From the NCBI GenBank assembly GCA_050250915.1, contig JBFWNT010000002.1, positions 185,029 to 249,028 on the forward strand: a DNA stretch of 64,000 bases. Direction: 5' to 3'. Each line of letters begins with the position of its first letter. Position 1 is the stretch's first letter. Of this stretch, positions 9,366 to 17,882 are shown piece after piece. The DNA is from Miltoncostaea sp050250915 (GTDB taxonomy: Bacteria > Actinomycetota > Thermoleophilia > Miltoncostaeales > Miltoncostaeaceae). The notes beneath the pieces were generated by a model. It had not been told where the DNA came from. It did no database searches and saw only the letters and a program-made list of their open reading frames with translations. A program made the position numbers and the translations under genes.

Positions 9366-10160
9366 TCACGCCCGCACCTGGTCCACCAGGATCTCCTGGA
9401 TGTGGTCGCGCAGGTCCAGGAAGAGCTCGTCGCGCTTCACGCGGGGGTCGCGGTCGGCGGGCAGCGGTACCGGGACCTCGGCGGCGACCCGGCCGGGGTG
9501 GGACGTGAGCACGTACACGCGCCCCGACAGGTAGACCGCCTCCTCCACGTCGTGGGTGACCATCAGGATCGTGGTGCCGACGTCCCGCCACACGCGCAGC
9601 AGGAAGTCCTGCATCACGCGCTTGGTCTGGGCGTCGAGGGCGCCGAACGGCTCGTCGAGCAGCAGCACGTCCGGGCGCGGGGCCAGGGCGCGGGCGATCG
9701 CCACACGCTGGCGCATCCCGCCCGACAGCTCACGGGGGATGCGGCCGGCCCAGTCGGTCAGCCCCATCACCGCGAGCAGCTCGTCCACCCGCTCCCGCCG
9801 CTCCGCGCGCGGCATCCGGGTCGCCTCCAGCCCGAACGCCACGTTCTCGGCCACCGTGCGCCAGGGGTACAGGCTGTACCCCTGGAACACCATCCCGCGG
9901 TCGGCGCCCGGCCCGATGACCGGCTCGCCGTCGACCTCCACCCGTCCCGCGTCGGCCGGCTCCAGGCCGCCGATCACGTTGAGCAGCGTGCTCTTGCCGC
10001 ACCCCGAGGCCCCGACGATGCACACCAGCTCGCCGGCGGTCACCGTCAGGTCGATTCCGTCGATGGCGGTCACCGCGGGACGCCGGCGCGTGCCGGGGAA
10101 GGTCTTGACCAGCCCCTCCACCTCGAGCTTCTCGGGCCGCACGACGGTCATCGCGCTCAT
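9366..10160 (-). CDS. ABC transporter ATPase, NitT/TauT type (guanidine locus)
   Basis: ATP-binding subunit of 264 residues: Walker A GASGCGKST, Q-loop MVFQGYSLYPW, signature LSGGMRQRVAIARAL, Walker B VLLLDEPFGALD and switch His in VTHDVEEA. Such ATPases serve taurine/nitrate/urea-type importers. It overlaps the permease by 4 bp. Because the transporter sits beside the guanidine carboxylase genes and shares an operator-like dyad with them, guanidine or a related compound is the likely cargo (inference). Confidence 0.88.
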   Translation of the reverse strand: MSAMTVVRPEKLEVEGLVKTFPGTRRRPAVTAIDGIDLTVTAGELVCIVGASGCGKSTLLNVIGGLEPADAGRVEVDGEPVIGPGADRGMVFQGYSLYPWRTVAENVAFGLEATRMPRAERRERVDELLAVMGLTDWAGRIPRELSGGMRQRVAIARALAPRPDVLLLDEPFGALDAQTKRVMQDFLLRVWRDVGTTILMVTHDVEEAVYLSGRVYVLTSHPGRVAAEVPVPLPADRDPRVKRDELFLDLRDHIQEILVDQVRA

Positions 10161-11044
10161 GGGCGCGCCCACGGCGCCGCCACCCGGCGCAGCCAGCGGA
10201 GCCCGAGGTCGCTCACGACCCCGATGACCCCGAAGATGATGAGGATCGCGAACATCTCGTCGACCTGGCGGAACCGCTGCGCCTGGACGATCCGGTACGC
10301 CAGGCCCTCCTGGGCGGCGAGCAGCTCGGCCACCACCAGGATGGACCAGGCGGCGGCGAGGTTGATGCGCGCCACGTCGATGATCCCGGGCACGGAATGG
10401 GGCAGCACCACCCGGCGCAGCACGGTCAGCCGGCCCGCCCCGAGGGTGTAGGAGGCGTTGATGATCTCCCGCGGCACGTGCCGGGCGACGTCGGCGATCA
10501 TCAGCATGTTGAAGAACACCGTGCCGACGACGATGAGCGTCACCTTCGGCGCCTCGTCGATGCCGAGCCAGAACAGCAGCAGCGGCACCAGGGCCGTCGC
10601 GGGGATGTAGCGCATGAACCCGACGGGCGGCTCCAGGAACGAGTCGACCGAGCGGAACGTGCCCATCGCCAGCCCCAGCACGATGGCGATGGCCATGCTG
10701 ATGGCGTAGCCGATCAGGATCCGGCGCGTCGACGCCCACGTGTCGCCGGCCAGCACGCCCTCGTCCCACAGGCGCCGGCCGCCGTCCCACGTCTCGCCGG
10801 GGCTGGGGACCAGGATGCTCCCGGCGCTCTCCGCCACGACGATCCACAGCGCGAACAGGGCCAGCAGGCCCGCCACCATCAGGCCGATGCGCCACCGCTG
10901 CGGGATGTCCTCCCGGACGCGCAGCAGGGCGTGCTGGCGGCGGCCCCGTGCGGGCCGCCGCCGCGCCGCCAGCGTGTTGCGCCAGTGGATGACCGTCCGG
11001 CGCGGGGTCCCCGTCTCGGTGCCCCGCGGGGCGGAGGAGCTCAC
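10157..11044 (-). CDS. ABC transporter permease, NitT/TauT type
   Basis: Inner-membrane permease of 295 residues, six hydrophobic segments starting with RIGLMVAGLLALFALWIVV near residue 52. The EAA-type loop is GAGRLTVLRRVVLPHSVPGI. The ~45-residue Arg-rich N-terminal extension is cytoplasmic. GTG start in a GTGA overlap with the substrate-binding protein gene. It forms the channel with the ATPase at 9366. Confidence 0.88.
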   Translation of the reverse strand: MSSSAPRGTETGTPRRTVIHWRNTLAARRRPARGRRQHALLRVREDIPQRWRIGLMVAGLLALFALWIVVAESAGSILVPSPGETWDGGRRLWDEGVLAGDTWASTRRILIGYAISMAIAIVLGLAMGTFRSVDSFLEPPVGFMRYIPATALVPLLLFWLGIDEAPKVTLIVVGTVFFNMLMIADVARHVPREIINASYTLGAGRLTVLRRVVLPHSVPGIIDVARINLAAAWSILVVAELLAAQEGLAYRIVQAQRFRQVDEMFAILIIFGVIGVVSDLGLRWLRRVAAPWARP

Positions 11045-12099
11045 GGGCTCGTGGTCTCCCCGCCGCCGCCGTCCACGTAGGCCTGGGTGAACTGCGGGGT
11101 GAACAGCCCGGTCAGGTCGGCCTCCTGCCGGGTGAGGCCGGAGTCCACCAGGAACGGGTTGATCTTCCGCGCCGTGTTCGGCAGCGAGGTCTCGGCGTCC
11201 GAGTCCTGGTAGGCGTCGAGGGCCTCCTGCGGGCTCAGCAGCCGGGTCCCCGCCGCGAACGAGGTGTACTCGGCCGGGGTGATGCCCGCCTGCTTCGCCA
11301 TGATCGCCGTGGCCTCGTCGGGGTTGGCGGCGATCCAGTCGAGGGTCGCGTACCAGGCGTCCGCGATCTTCTGCGCCACGTCCGGATTCGACGCCACGAG
11401 GTCGCTGTCGAGGACGATGTGGTCGGAGATGCTCCCCGGGTAGTCGGCCGAGTCGAACAGCACCTTGGAGCCGGGGCGCTTGAGCGCCTCGATGGTGAAC
11501 GGGGCGAACACGCCCACGGCGTCGAACTGGCCGGCGGCGAACCCGGCGGCCGCGGCGGCGGTCGGGGCGCCGCGGAAGTCGATGTCGTCCTGGGTCATCC
11601 CCTCCGACTCCAGGCCCTGGAGGAGCAGGAAGTGGTCGACCACGCCCTCCTCGGCGGCGACCGTCCTGCCCTTCAGGTCCTGGATCGAGGCGATGCTCTT
11701 GTCGACGATGATCGCGTCGTTGCCGGCCGAGAAGTCGGTGTTGACCACGATCGCGGCCTTCGCGCCCGACGCGACGCCGGCGATGGTGTCGTTGAGCGTC
11801 TGGGTGTTGCCGTCGATCTGGCCGGCGGTGAAGGCGTCGAGCGACGCGATGTAGTCCGTGAAGTAGCGGAGCTTCACGTCGACGCCGGCCTGCTCGAAGA
11901 AGCCCTTCTCCTCGGCCACCTTCAGCGGGAACCACCCCGGCCACGCGCTGTAGCCGATCGTGACCGTCGGCCCGCCGGCCGCGGCCGCGGTCGAGCCGGC
12001 CGCGGCGTCGCCGGAGTCGTCGTCGCCGCCGCACGCGGCGAGGGCCAGCACCAGCGCGGCGACGATGCCGGCCAACAGGAACGTGCGGGAGCGTCGCAT
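11041..12099 (-). CDS. ABC substrate-binding lipoprotein (guanidine/urea carboxylase locus)
   Basis: Lipoprotein of 352 residues: signal peptide with lipobox LALAAC (Cys23), an acidic linker, then an NMT1/SsuA-like fold beginning VTIGYSAWPGWFPLKVAEEKG. Paralogues of this type are typically encoded beside 'urea carboxylase' operons. ATG start with GAGG about 9 nt upstream. It is the first gene of a three-gene transporter operon 103 bp downstream of the TetR gene, and a degenerate copy of the TetR-type dyad lies just upstream (12128-12146). Confidence 0.87.
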   Translation of the reverse strand: MRRSRTFLLAGIVAALVLALAACGGDDDSGDAAAGSTAAAAGGPTVTIGYSAWPGWFPLKVAEEKGFFEQAGVDVKLRYFTDYIASLDAFTAGQIDGNTQTLNDTIAGVASGAKAAIVVNTDFSAGNDAIIVDKSIASIQDLKGRTVAAEEGVVDHFLLLQGLESEGMTQDDIDFRGAPTAAAAAGFAAGQFDAVGVFAPFTIEALKRPGSKVLFDSADYPGSISDHIVLDSDLVASNPDVAQKIADAWYATLDWIAANPDEATAIMAKQAGITPAEYTSFAAGTRLLSPQEALDAYQDSDAETSLPNTARKINPFLVDSGLTRQEADLTGLFTPQFTQAYVDGGGGETTSP

Positions 12100-12127
12100 C
12101 GAGGAGACACCTCACGGGTCGGGGACC

Positions 12128-12146
12128 TTTCGACACGCTATGGGAA
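12128..12146. promoter_or_regulatory. Degenerate TetR-type operator before the ABC transporter operon
   Basis: TTTCGA-N7-TGGGAA has the same 19-bp geometry as the better dyad TTTCGA-N7-TCGAAA at 12937-12955, with one half-site perfect and the other 4/6. It lies 29 bp upstream of the transporter's first start codon. Confidence 0.35.
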
Positions 12147-12177
12147 CTCCCGAACGGCCCGACTCGGCCCTGCGGCG

Positions 12178-12199
12178 CAACCGGGGCTCCCCCCGGTTG
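12178..12199 (-). terminator. Hairpin after the TetR gene
   Basis: Arms CAACCGGGG and CCCCGGTTG (9 bp) close a 4-nt loop immediately downstream of the TetR stop. No T-tract. It probably separates the regulator from the transporter operon. Confidence 0.45.
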
Positions 12200-12202
12200 G
12201 CC

Positions 12203-12913
12203 CTACGGAGGGGGCGGGGTGGCGTCCCGCCGCCGCGCCTCGCGGCGGACGGCGGCCAGCCGGCGGCGGTCGGCCACCAGCGCGCCGAGCGCGAGGTCGG
12301 CCATGAAGTCGGCGACCTCCTCCGGGTCGTACCGGTCGTCCTCGAGCTGCCGGAGCGCGCCGACGGGCCGGTGCCAGTTCTGGGTGGCCTCGTCGTTGGC
12401 CAGCAGGGTCAGCGCCGCCAGGCGCGGGTCGACCGGCAGCAGCTCACCCTCGCGGACGCCCTCGGCGACGAGGGCCGCCACCTGGCGGTTGAGCTCGCGG
12501 CGCTCGGTCCAGAAGCGCTGGAAGCGCTCCTCCTGGAGCGCGGAGAGGCGCTGGATCTCGTTGATGTCGTAGGGGAACGCGCAGAGCTGGAGCACATCCA
12601 GGCGGATCAGCCGGTAGAGCCGCAGCGCCGGCGAGCCACCCTCGGCGTTGACGCGGGCCAGGCCGTCCAGGATCACCCGGTTCACGCTCGCCAGGATCTC
12701 CTCGAGGATCTGCTCCTTGTCGCGGAAGTAGTAGTAGACCGACGACTGGCGCAGGCCCGAGCGGCGCGCGATCTCGCTCATGGTGGTGGCCGCGACGCCG
12801 CGCTCGGCGAACAGGCGGCTGGCCACCGCCACGATCTCCTCCCGCGGCGGGCGCTCCAGGGGGCGCGCGTCGGCGCGCGGCCGGCCGGTGCGCGGACTTG
12901 ACGTCGAGGCCAT
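12203..12913 (-). CDS. TetR-family regulator of the guanidine locus
   Basis: Repressor of 236 residues. The N-terminal helix-turn-helix reads REEIVAVASRLFAERGVAATTMSEIARRSGLRQ in overlapping parts, with SSVYYYFRDKEQIL as the recognition region; the ligand domain is C-terminal. It is divergent from the catabolic operon, with only 67 bp between the starts, and a 19-bp dyad sits in that gap. The chosen ATG lies 8 nt after a TAGACT box, consistent with a leaderless mRNA. Control of guanidine genes by TetR rather than a riboswitch is inferred from position. Confidence 0.88.
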   Translation of the reverse strand: MASTSSPRTGRPRADARPLERPPREEIVAVASRLFAERGVAATTMSEIARRSGLRQSSVYYYFRDKEQILEEILASVNRVILDGLARVNAEGGSPALRLYRLIRLDVLQLCAFPYDINEIQRLSALQEERFQRFWTERRELNRQVAALVAEGVREGELLPVDPRLAALTLLANDEATQNWHRPVGALRQLEDDRYDPEEVADFMADLALGALVADRRRLAAVRREARRRDATPPPP

Positions 12914-12921
12914 CGTCGCGC

Positions 12922-12927
12922 AGTCTA
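12922..12927 (-). promoter_or_regulatory. -10 element of the TetR gene (leaderless)
   Basis: TAGACT on the minus strand, 8 nt before the ATG at 12913. Confidence 0.4.
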
Positions 12928-12936
12928 CGCCCCGCG

Positions 12937-12955
12937 TTTCGATGAAGCGTCGAAA
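12937..12955. promoter_or_regulatory. TetR-type operator between regulator and guanidine operon
   Basis: TTTCGA-N7-TCGAAA, perfect 6-bp arms, centred between the divergent starts at 12913 and 12981. Its place would let one bound dimer control both directions. Confidence 0.55.
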
Positions 12956-12980
12956 AGTCCCGGTTCGTCCCAGGAGGCTG

Positions 12981-13760
12981 ATGTCCACCACGTCCAGCAC
13001 CCACGGGGCCCGGGAGCACGCGCGGGCCCAGGCCGGCCGCCGCGTCGAGAGCCAGCCGACGCTGCCCGCGACCGCGGCCGACCCGCCGCCGGGCGTGGCC
13101 GCGGCGGACCTGCTGTGGGACGAGACCCTGGGCGACGGCGCGTACGCGTCGCACCGCCTGCCGCGCGGCGCGCGGCTGCGGCTGCTGGACGCGGTGGGCG
13201 ACGGCTGCGTGACGCTGATGCTCCATGCGGCGAACGGCACGGCCGAGCGCCTGAACGTGGCCGACACGGTGAAGGTGCAGTGGGACGCCTATCCGGGCGC
13301 CGGCTCCCTGCTGCTGTCGGACATGGGGCGCGCGCTGGCCACGCTCGAGGAGGACACGAGCGCCCGCCACGACACCTTCTGCGGGGCGGGCCCGGTCGCC
13401 CGCCCGAGGCTGCTGCTGGCGATGGCCAAGCACGGCCTGGGGCGGCGCGACCTGCCGCCGGCGCTCACGCTGCTGGTGGGCGTGCGCATCGAGCCCGACG
13501 GCGCGGTGACGCTGCTGGCGGGCCGGGCGCCCGGGACGCACGTGACGCTGCGCGCGGAGGCCGACCTGATCGTGTCGCTGGTCAACGCGCCCCATCGCCT
13601 GGACGACCGGCCGGGGCACGCGTGCAGCCCGGTGCGCGTCACGGCGTGGCAGGGACCGCCGACCGCCCCCGAGGACCCGCTGCGCGCCGCCACGCCCGAG
13701 CGCCTGCGCGCCTTCGAGAACACCGACGACGCGCTGCGGGGGGCGGGGGTGCGCCCGTGA
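12981..13760 (+). CDS. Carboxyguanidine deiminase subunit (UAAP1, DUF1989)
   Basis: One of the two DUF1989 proteins long called urea carboxylase-associated protein 1. The pair is now known as a carboxyguanidine deiminase, turning carboxyguanidine into allophanate and ammonia. It has 259 residues. Family features: ARLRLLDAVGDGCVTLMLH, AERLNVADTVKVQWD, LLLSDMGRALATLEEDT, and RHDTFCGAG. ATG start with AGGAGG at 12972-12977, only 3 nt away. First gene of an operon whose members all overlap. The ~40-residue N-terminal extension is not conserved. Confidence 0.88.
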   Translation: MSTTSSTHGAREHARAQAGRRVESQPTLPATAADPPPGVAAADLLWDETLGDGAYASHRLPRGARLRLLDAVGDGCVTLMLHAANGTAERLNVADTVKVQWDAYPGAGSLLLSDMGRALATLEEDTSARHDTFCGAGPVARPRLLLAMAKHGLGRRDLPPALTLLVGVRIEPDGAVTLLAGRAPGTHVTLRAEADLIVSLVNAPHRLDDRPGHACSPVRVTAWQGPPTAPEDPLRAATPERLRAFENTDDALRGAGVRP

Positions 13761-14371
13761 GCCGCGTGGTGCGGGACGAGGTGGTGCCCGCACGGGCGCC
13801 CTGGTCGGGGGTCGTGCCCGCGGGCCACACGCTGCGGATCGTGGACCTGGAGGGCAACCAGGCCGTCGACTGCATCCTCTACAACGCGCACGACCCGGCG
13901 GAGCGCTACAGCGCCCCCGACACCATCGCCGCGCAGCGCAACATCTTCCTGACCACGGGGTCGCGGCTGATCTCCAGCGAGGGTGCGGTGATGATGACCA
14001 TCACCGCCGACACCTGCGGGCGCCACGACACCATCGGCGGGGCGTGCAGCCAGGAGTCGAACACCCTCCGCTACGGCCACCACACGAAGCACCAGCACGC
14101 GTGCGTCGAGAACTTCCTGACGGCTCACGCGGCCCGCGACATGGGCAAGCGGGACATGGTGAGCAACATCAACTGGTTCATGAACGTGCCGGTGGAGCCC
14201 GACGGCACGCTCGGGATCGTCGACGGCATCTCCGCGCCCGGGAAGCACGTGGACGTGCGGGCCGACATGGACGTGCTGGTGGTCATCTCGAACTGCCCGC
14301 AGATCAACAACCCCTGCAACGGGTTCGACCCCACGCCCGTCCGCCTGATCGTGACCGCGCCGGGTGAGTAG
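13757..14371 (+). CDS. Carboxyguanidine deiminase subunit (UAAP2, DUF1989)
   Basis: Second DUF1989 subunit, 204 residues, formerly urea carboxylase-associated protein 2. Highly conserved core: LRIVDLEGNQAVDCILYN, DTCGRHDTIGGACSQESNT, HACVENFL, MVSNINWFMNVPV, GISAPGKHVD and NCPQINNPCNGFDPTP. It overlaps its partner by GTGA and the carboxylase by 8 bp. Works with UAAP1 between the carboxylase and allophanate hydrolase steps. Confidence 0.9.
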   Translation: MSRVVRDEVVPARAPWSGVVPAGHTLRIVDLEGNQAVDCILYNAHDPAERYSAPDTIAAQRNIFLTTGSRLISSEGAVMMTITADTCGRHDTIGGACSQESNTLRYGHHTKHQHACVENFLTAHAARDMGKRDMVSNINWFMNVPVEPDGTLGIVDGISAPGKHVDVRADMDVLVVISNCPQINNPCNGFDPTPVRLIVTAPGE

Positions 14372-17300
14372 CCCGGGCGGCGGGCCCCGGGTGCTGGTGG
14401 CCAACCGGGGCGAGATCGCCTGCCGGATCATCCGGACCCTCCACGGGATGGGGGCGACGGCCATCGCCGTGCACTCCGAGGCCGACGCCGGCGCGCCCCA
14501 CGTGCGCATGGCGGAGATCGCCGTGCCGATCGGCCCGGCGCCGGCGGCCGAGAGCTACCTGCGCGCCGACCGGATCGTCGCGGCGGCCGTCGCGAACGGC
14601 GCCGACGCCGTGCACCCGGGGTACGGCTTCCTGAGCGAGGACCCCGGGTTCGCGGAGGCCGTGGAGGCGGCGGGGATCGCCTTCTGCGGGCCCACGCCCG
14701 CGCAGATCGCCGCGTTCGGCCGCAAGGACGCCGCCCGCGACCTGGCCCGCGCGGCGGGGCTGCCGCTGCTGCCGGGCACCGCCCCCCTCGGCGACCCGGA
14801 CACGGCGCGCGCCGAGGCGGCGCGGATCGGCTACCCGGTGATGGTGAAGGGCACCACGGGCGGCGGGGGCATCGGGATGTCCGTGTGCGCCGGGCCGGAC
14901 GAGCTGGAGGACGCGCTGGCGCGGGCCGCCCGCGCGGGGGCGGCGAGCTTCGGCGGCGGCGCGCCGTTCCTGGAGCGCCACGTGGCGCGCGCCCGCCACG
15001 TCGAGGTGCAGATCGTCGGCGACGGCCGCGGCCGGGTGGTGAGCCTGGGCGACCGCGACTGCTCGATGCAGCGTCGCCACCAGAAGGTGCTGGAGGAGTC
15101 GCCGGCCCCCGGGCTGGCGGCCGGGTTGCGCGACCGCCTGGCGCGGTGGGCGGTCGCGCTGGGGGAGTCGGTGGACTACCGGTCCGCCGGGACGGTCGAG
15201 TTCCTGCTCGACGCCGACGCCGGGGAGGCGTTCTTCCTTGAGGTCAACACGCGCCTCCAGGTAGAGCACCCGGTCACGGAGGCGGTGCTCGGGATCGACC
15301 TGGTGGAGTGGATGGTGCGCCTCGCGCTGGGCGACGACCCGCTGGCCGGCTGGGACGCGCGGCCGCCGAGGGGGCACGCGATCGAGGCCCGCCTCTACGC
15401 GGAGGACCCGGCCAGAGGCCACCGGCCGTCGTCGGGCCTGGTGACCCGGGCGCGGATGCCGGAGGGCGTGCGCGTGGACGGCTGGGTGGAGGACGGCACG
15501 GTGGTCACCCCCCACTACGACCCCCTGCTGGCGAAGGTGGTGGCGCACGGCGCCGACCGGCCGCAGGCGCTCGCGCGCCTGGCCGCGGCCCTGGACGACA
15601 CCGACGTCGCCGGGATCGCCACCAACGCCGGGCTGCTGCGGGCGGCGGTCGCGGCGGGGCCCTTCCGGGACGGGCGCCCCACCACGGCGGCGCTGGCCGG
15701 CGTGGCGGCCCCCGCCGACAGCGTGGAGGTGCTGGAGCCCGGCCTGGTGAGCACGGTCCAGGACCACCCCGGGCGCCTCGGCCTGTGGTCGGTCGGCGTG
15801 CCGCCCTCCGGGCCGATGGACGACCGCAGCCACCGCCTGGCCAACCGGCTGCTCGGCAACCCCGAGGGTGCGCCCGCGCTGGAGATGACCCGCATCGGCG
15901 CGACGCTGCGCTTCGACCGCGACGCCCGCGCCTGCCTGGGCGGCGCCGTCATGGAGGCGACGGTGGACGGGGCGCCGGTGCCGGGGTGGGAGCCGTTCGA
16001 CGTGCCCCGCGGCGCGACGCTCCGCCTGGGGGCGGTGACCGGGCCGGGGGCGCGCGCCTACCTGGCGGTGGGCGGCGGGTGGGACGTGCCGGAGTACCTG
16101 GGCAGCGCCGCCACGTTCACCCTCGGCGGGTTCGGCGGCCACGGCGGGCGGGCGCTCCGCGCGGGCGACGTCCTGCGGCTGCGCCCCGACCCCGGGGCGC
16201 CGGCGGCGCGGCCCGCGGGCGCGGTGCCCGAGATCGCGTCGTCGTGGGAGCTCACCGTCCGGTACGGCCCGCACGCGGCTCCCGACTTCTTCACCGAGGA
16301 GTACGTCGACGCGTTCCTGGCGGCCGAGTGGACCGTGCACCACAACTCCGACCGCACCGGCGTGCGCCTGGTGGGCCCGCGCCCCGGGTGGGCGCGCCCC
16401 GACGGCGGCGAGGCGGGGCTGCACCCGTCGAACATCCACGACACGCCGTACGCCGTCGGGGCCGTCGACTTCACCGGCGACATGCCCGTGGTGCTGGGGC
16501 CCGACGGCCCGAGCCTGGGCGGGTTCGTGTGCCCGGTGACCGTGGCGCGCGAGGACCTGTGGAAGCTGGGGCAGCTCTCGCCGGGCGACGCCGTGCGGTT
16601 CCGGCTCGGTTCGCCCCGGCAGGCGGTGCTGGCGCGGGAGCCCGGCGTGCCCGGCCGCCCCGAGCTGGTGGTGCGCCGCAGCGGCGACGCCTGCCTGCTG
16701 GTGGAGCTGGGGCCGCCGGTGCTGGACGTCGCCGTGCGCCTGCGGGTCCACGCGCTGATGGAGGCGCTCGCGGGGGCGGAGATCCCGGGCGTGATCGACC
16801 TGACGCCGGGCATCCGGTCGCTGCAGGTGCAGGTCGACCCCGACCGGCTGCCCCTCGACCGGGCGCTGCGCGCGGTGCGCGAGGCGGAGCGGGCGCTGCC
16901 GCCGGCCGACGAGGTGGAGGTGCCGTCCCGGGTGGTCGAGCTGCCGCTGGCGTGGGAGGACCCGGCCGCGCTGCTGGCGGTGGAGCGGTACATGGGCTCG
17001 GTGCGCCCCGACGCGCCCTGGTGCCCCGGCAACGTCGAGTTCATCCGGCGCATCAACGGCCTGGACGACGTGGAGGACGTCCGCCGGATCGTCCACGAGG
17101 CCGACTACCTGGTGCTGGGGCTCGGCGACGTCTACCTGGGCGCCCCCGTCGCGACGCCGCTCGACCCGCGGCACCGCCTGGTGACCACCAAGTACAACCC
17201 GGCGCGCACGTGGACGCCCGAGAACGCCGTGGGCATCGGCGGCGCGTACATGTGCGTGTACGGGATGGAGGGGCCCGGCGGCTACCAGCTGGTGGGACGG

Positions 17301-17882
17301 ACGGTGCCGGTGTGGAACACGTTCCGCGCGACGCCCGACTTCCCGGCGGGGTCGCCATGGCTCCTGCGCTTCTTCGACCGGGTTCGGTTCGTGCCGGTCA
17401 CGTCGGAGGAGCTGCTGGCGTGGCGCGCCGGCGTGCGCGACGGCACCCGCCGCCTCGCGATCCGCGACGGCGTGTTCTCGCTGGCCGGGTACGAGGCGTT
17501 CCTGGACGGGATCCGCGAGGAGACGACGGCGTTCGAGGCCCGCCGCAGCGCGGCCTTCCGCGCCGAGCGCGAGCGCTGGGAGGCGCTGCCGCCGTGGCGG
17601 GAGCCGGCCCCCGCGGCGCCGGCGGCGGCGGGCGCGGACCCGTCGGGCCGGCCGGTGAGCGCGCAGCTGGCGGCCAACGTGTGGCGGCTGTCGGTGGCGG
17701 AGGGCGACCGCGTGCGCGCGGGCGACGTCGTGGCCGTGCTGGAGGCGATGAAGATGGAGGTGGACGTGACCGCTCCCTGCGACGGGACCGTGGCGCGCGT
17801 GCTGTGCGCGCCGGGCGACCTGGTGGCCCCTGGCCAGGCGCTCCTCACGCTCCGCGAGGACGGGGCCGAGGAGGCAGCGTGA
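14364..17882 (+). CDS. Guanidine carboxylase (annotated historically as urea carboxylase)
   Basis: Biotin-dependent multidomain carboxylase of 1172 residues, full length. Residues ~8-450 are biotin carboxylase (VLVANRGEIACRII, GTTGGGGIGMS, EVNTRLQVEHPVTE). Residues ~455-760 are the KipA/AHS2-like half (VQDHPGRLGLWSVGVPPSGP) and ~770-1000 the KipI/AHS1-like half (GDACLLVELG, LGLGDVYLGAP, GIGGAYMCVYGM), together the carboxyltransferase. The C-terminus is a biotinyl domain with Lys1130 in LEAMKMEVD. Company of two DUF1989 subunits points to guanidine rather than urea as the substrate; ATP and bicarbonate are co-substrates. Confidence 0.9.
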   Translation: MSSPGGGPRVLVANRGEIACRIIRTLHGMGATAIAVHSEADAGAPHVRMAEIAVPIGPAPAAESYLRADRIVAAAVANGADAVHPGYGFLSEDPGFAEAVEAAGIAFCGPTPAQIAAFGRKDAARDLARAAGLPLLPGTAPLGDPDTARAEAARIGYPVMVKGTTGGGGIGMSVCAGPDELEDALARAARAGAASFGGGAPFLERHVARARHVEVQIVGDGRGRVVSLGDRDCSMQRRHQKVLEESPAPGLAAGLRDRLARWAVALGESVDYRSAGTVEFLLDADAGEAFFLEVNTRLQVEHPVTEAVLGIDLVEWMVRLALGDDPLAGWDARPPRGHAIEARLYAEDPARGHRPSSGLVTRARMPEGVRVDGWVEDGTVVTPHYDPLLAKVVAHGADRPQALARLAAALDDTDVAGIATNAGLLRAAVAAGPFRDGRPTTAALAGVAAPADSVEVLEPGLVSTVQDHPGRLGLWSVGVPPSGPMDDRSHRLANRLLGNPEGAPALEMTRIGATLRFDRDARACLGGAVMEATVDGAPVPGWEPFDVPRGATLRLGAVTGPGARAYLAVGGGWDVPEYLGSAATFTLGGFGGHGGRALRAGDVLRLRPDPGAPAARPAGAVPEIASSWELTVRYGPHAAPDFFTEEYVDAFLAAEWTVHHNSDRTGVRLVGPRPGWARPDGGEAGLHPSNIHDTPYAVGAVDFTGDMPVVLGPDGPSLGGFVCPVTVAREDLWKLGQLSPGDAVRFRLGSPRQAVLAREPGVPGRPELVVRRSGDACLLVELGPPVLDVAVRLRVHALMEALAGAEIPGVIDLTPGIRSLQVQVDPDRLPLDRALRAVREAERALPPADEVEVPSRVVELPLAWEDPAALLAVERYMGSVRPDAPWCPGNVEFIRRINGLDDVEDVRRIVHEADYLVLGLGDVYLGAPVATPLDPRHRLVTTKYNPARTWTPENAVGIGGAYMCVYGMEGPGGYQLVGRTVPVWNTFRATPDFPAGSPWLLRFFDRVRFVPVTSEELLAWRAGVRDGTRRLAIRDGVFSLAGYEAFLDGIREETTAFEARRSAAFRAERERWEALPPWREPAPAAPAAAGADPSGRPVSAQLAANVWRLSVAEGDRVRAGDVVAVLEAMKMEVDVTAPCDGTVARVLCAPGDLVAPGQALLTLREDGAEEAA

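Noticed and set aside
12914..12980. Possible guanidine (ykkC-type) riboswitch before the guanidine operon
   Set aside because: Only 67 bp separate the divergent starts, too short for the aptamer plus a promoter, and a TetR dyad occupies the space.
14304..17174. 956-residue open frame antisense to guanidine carboxylase
   Set aside because: Shadow of the conserved carboxylase; low-complexity composition and no domain.
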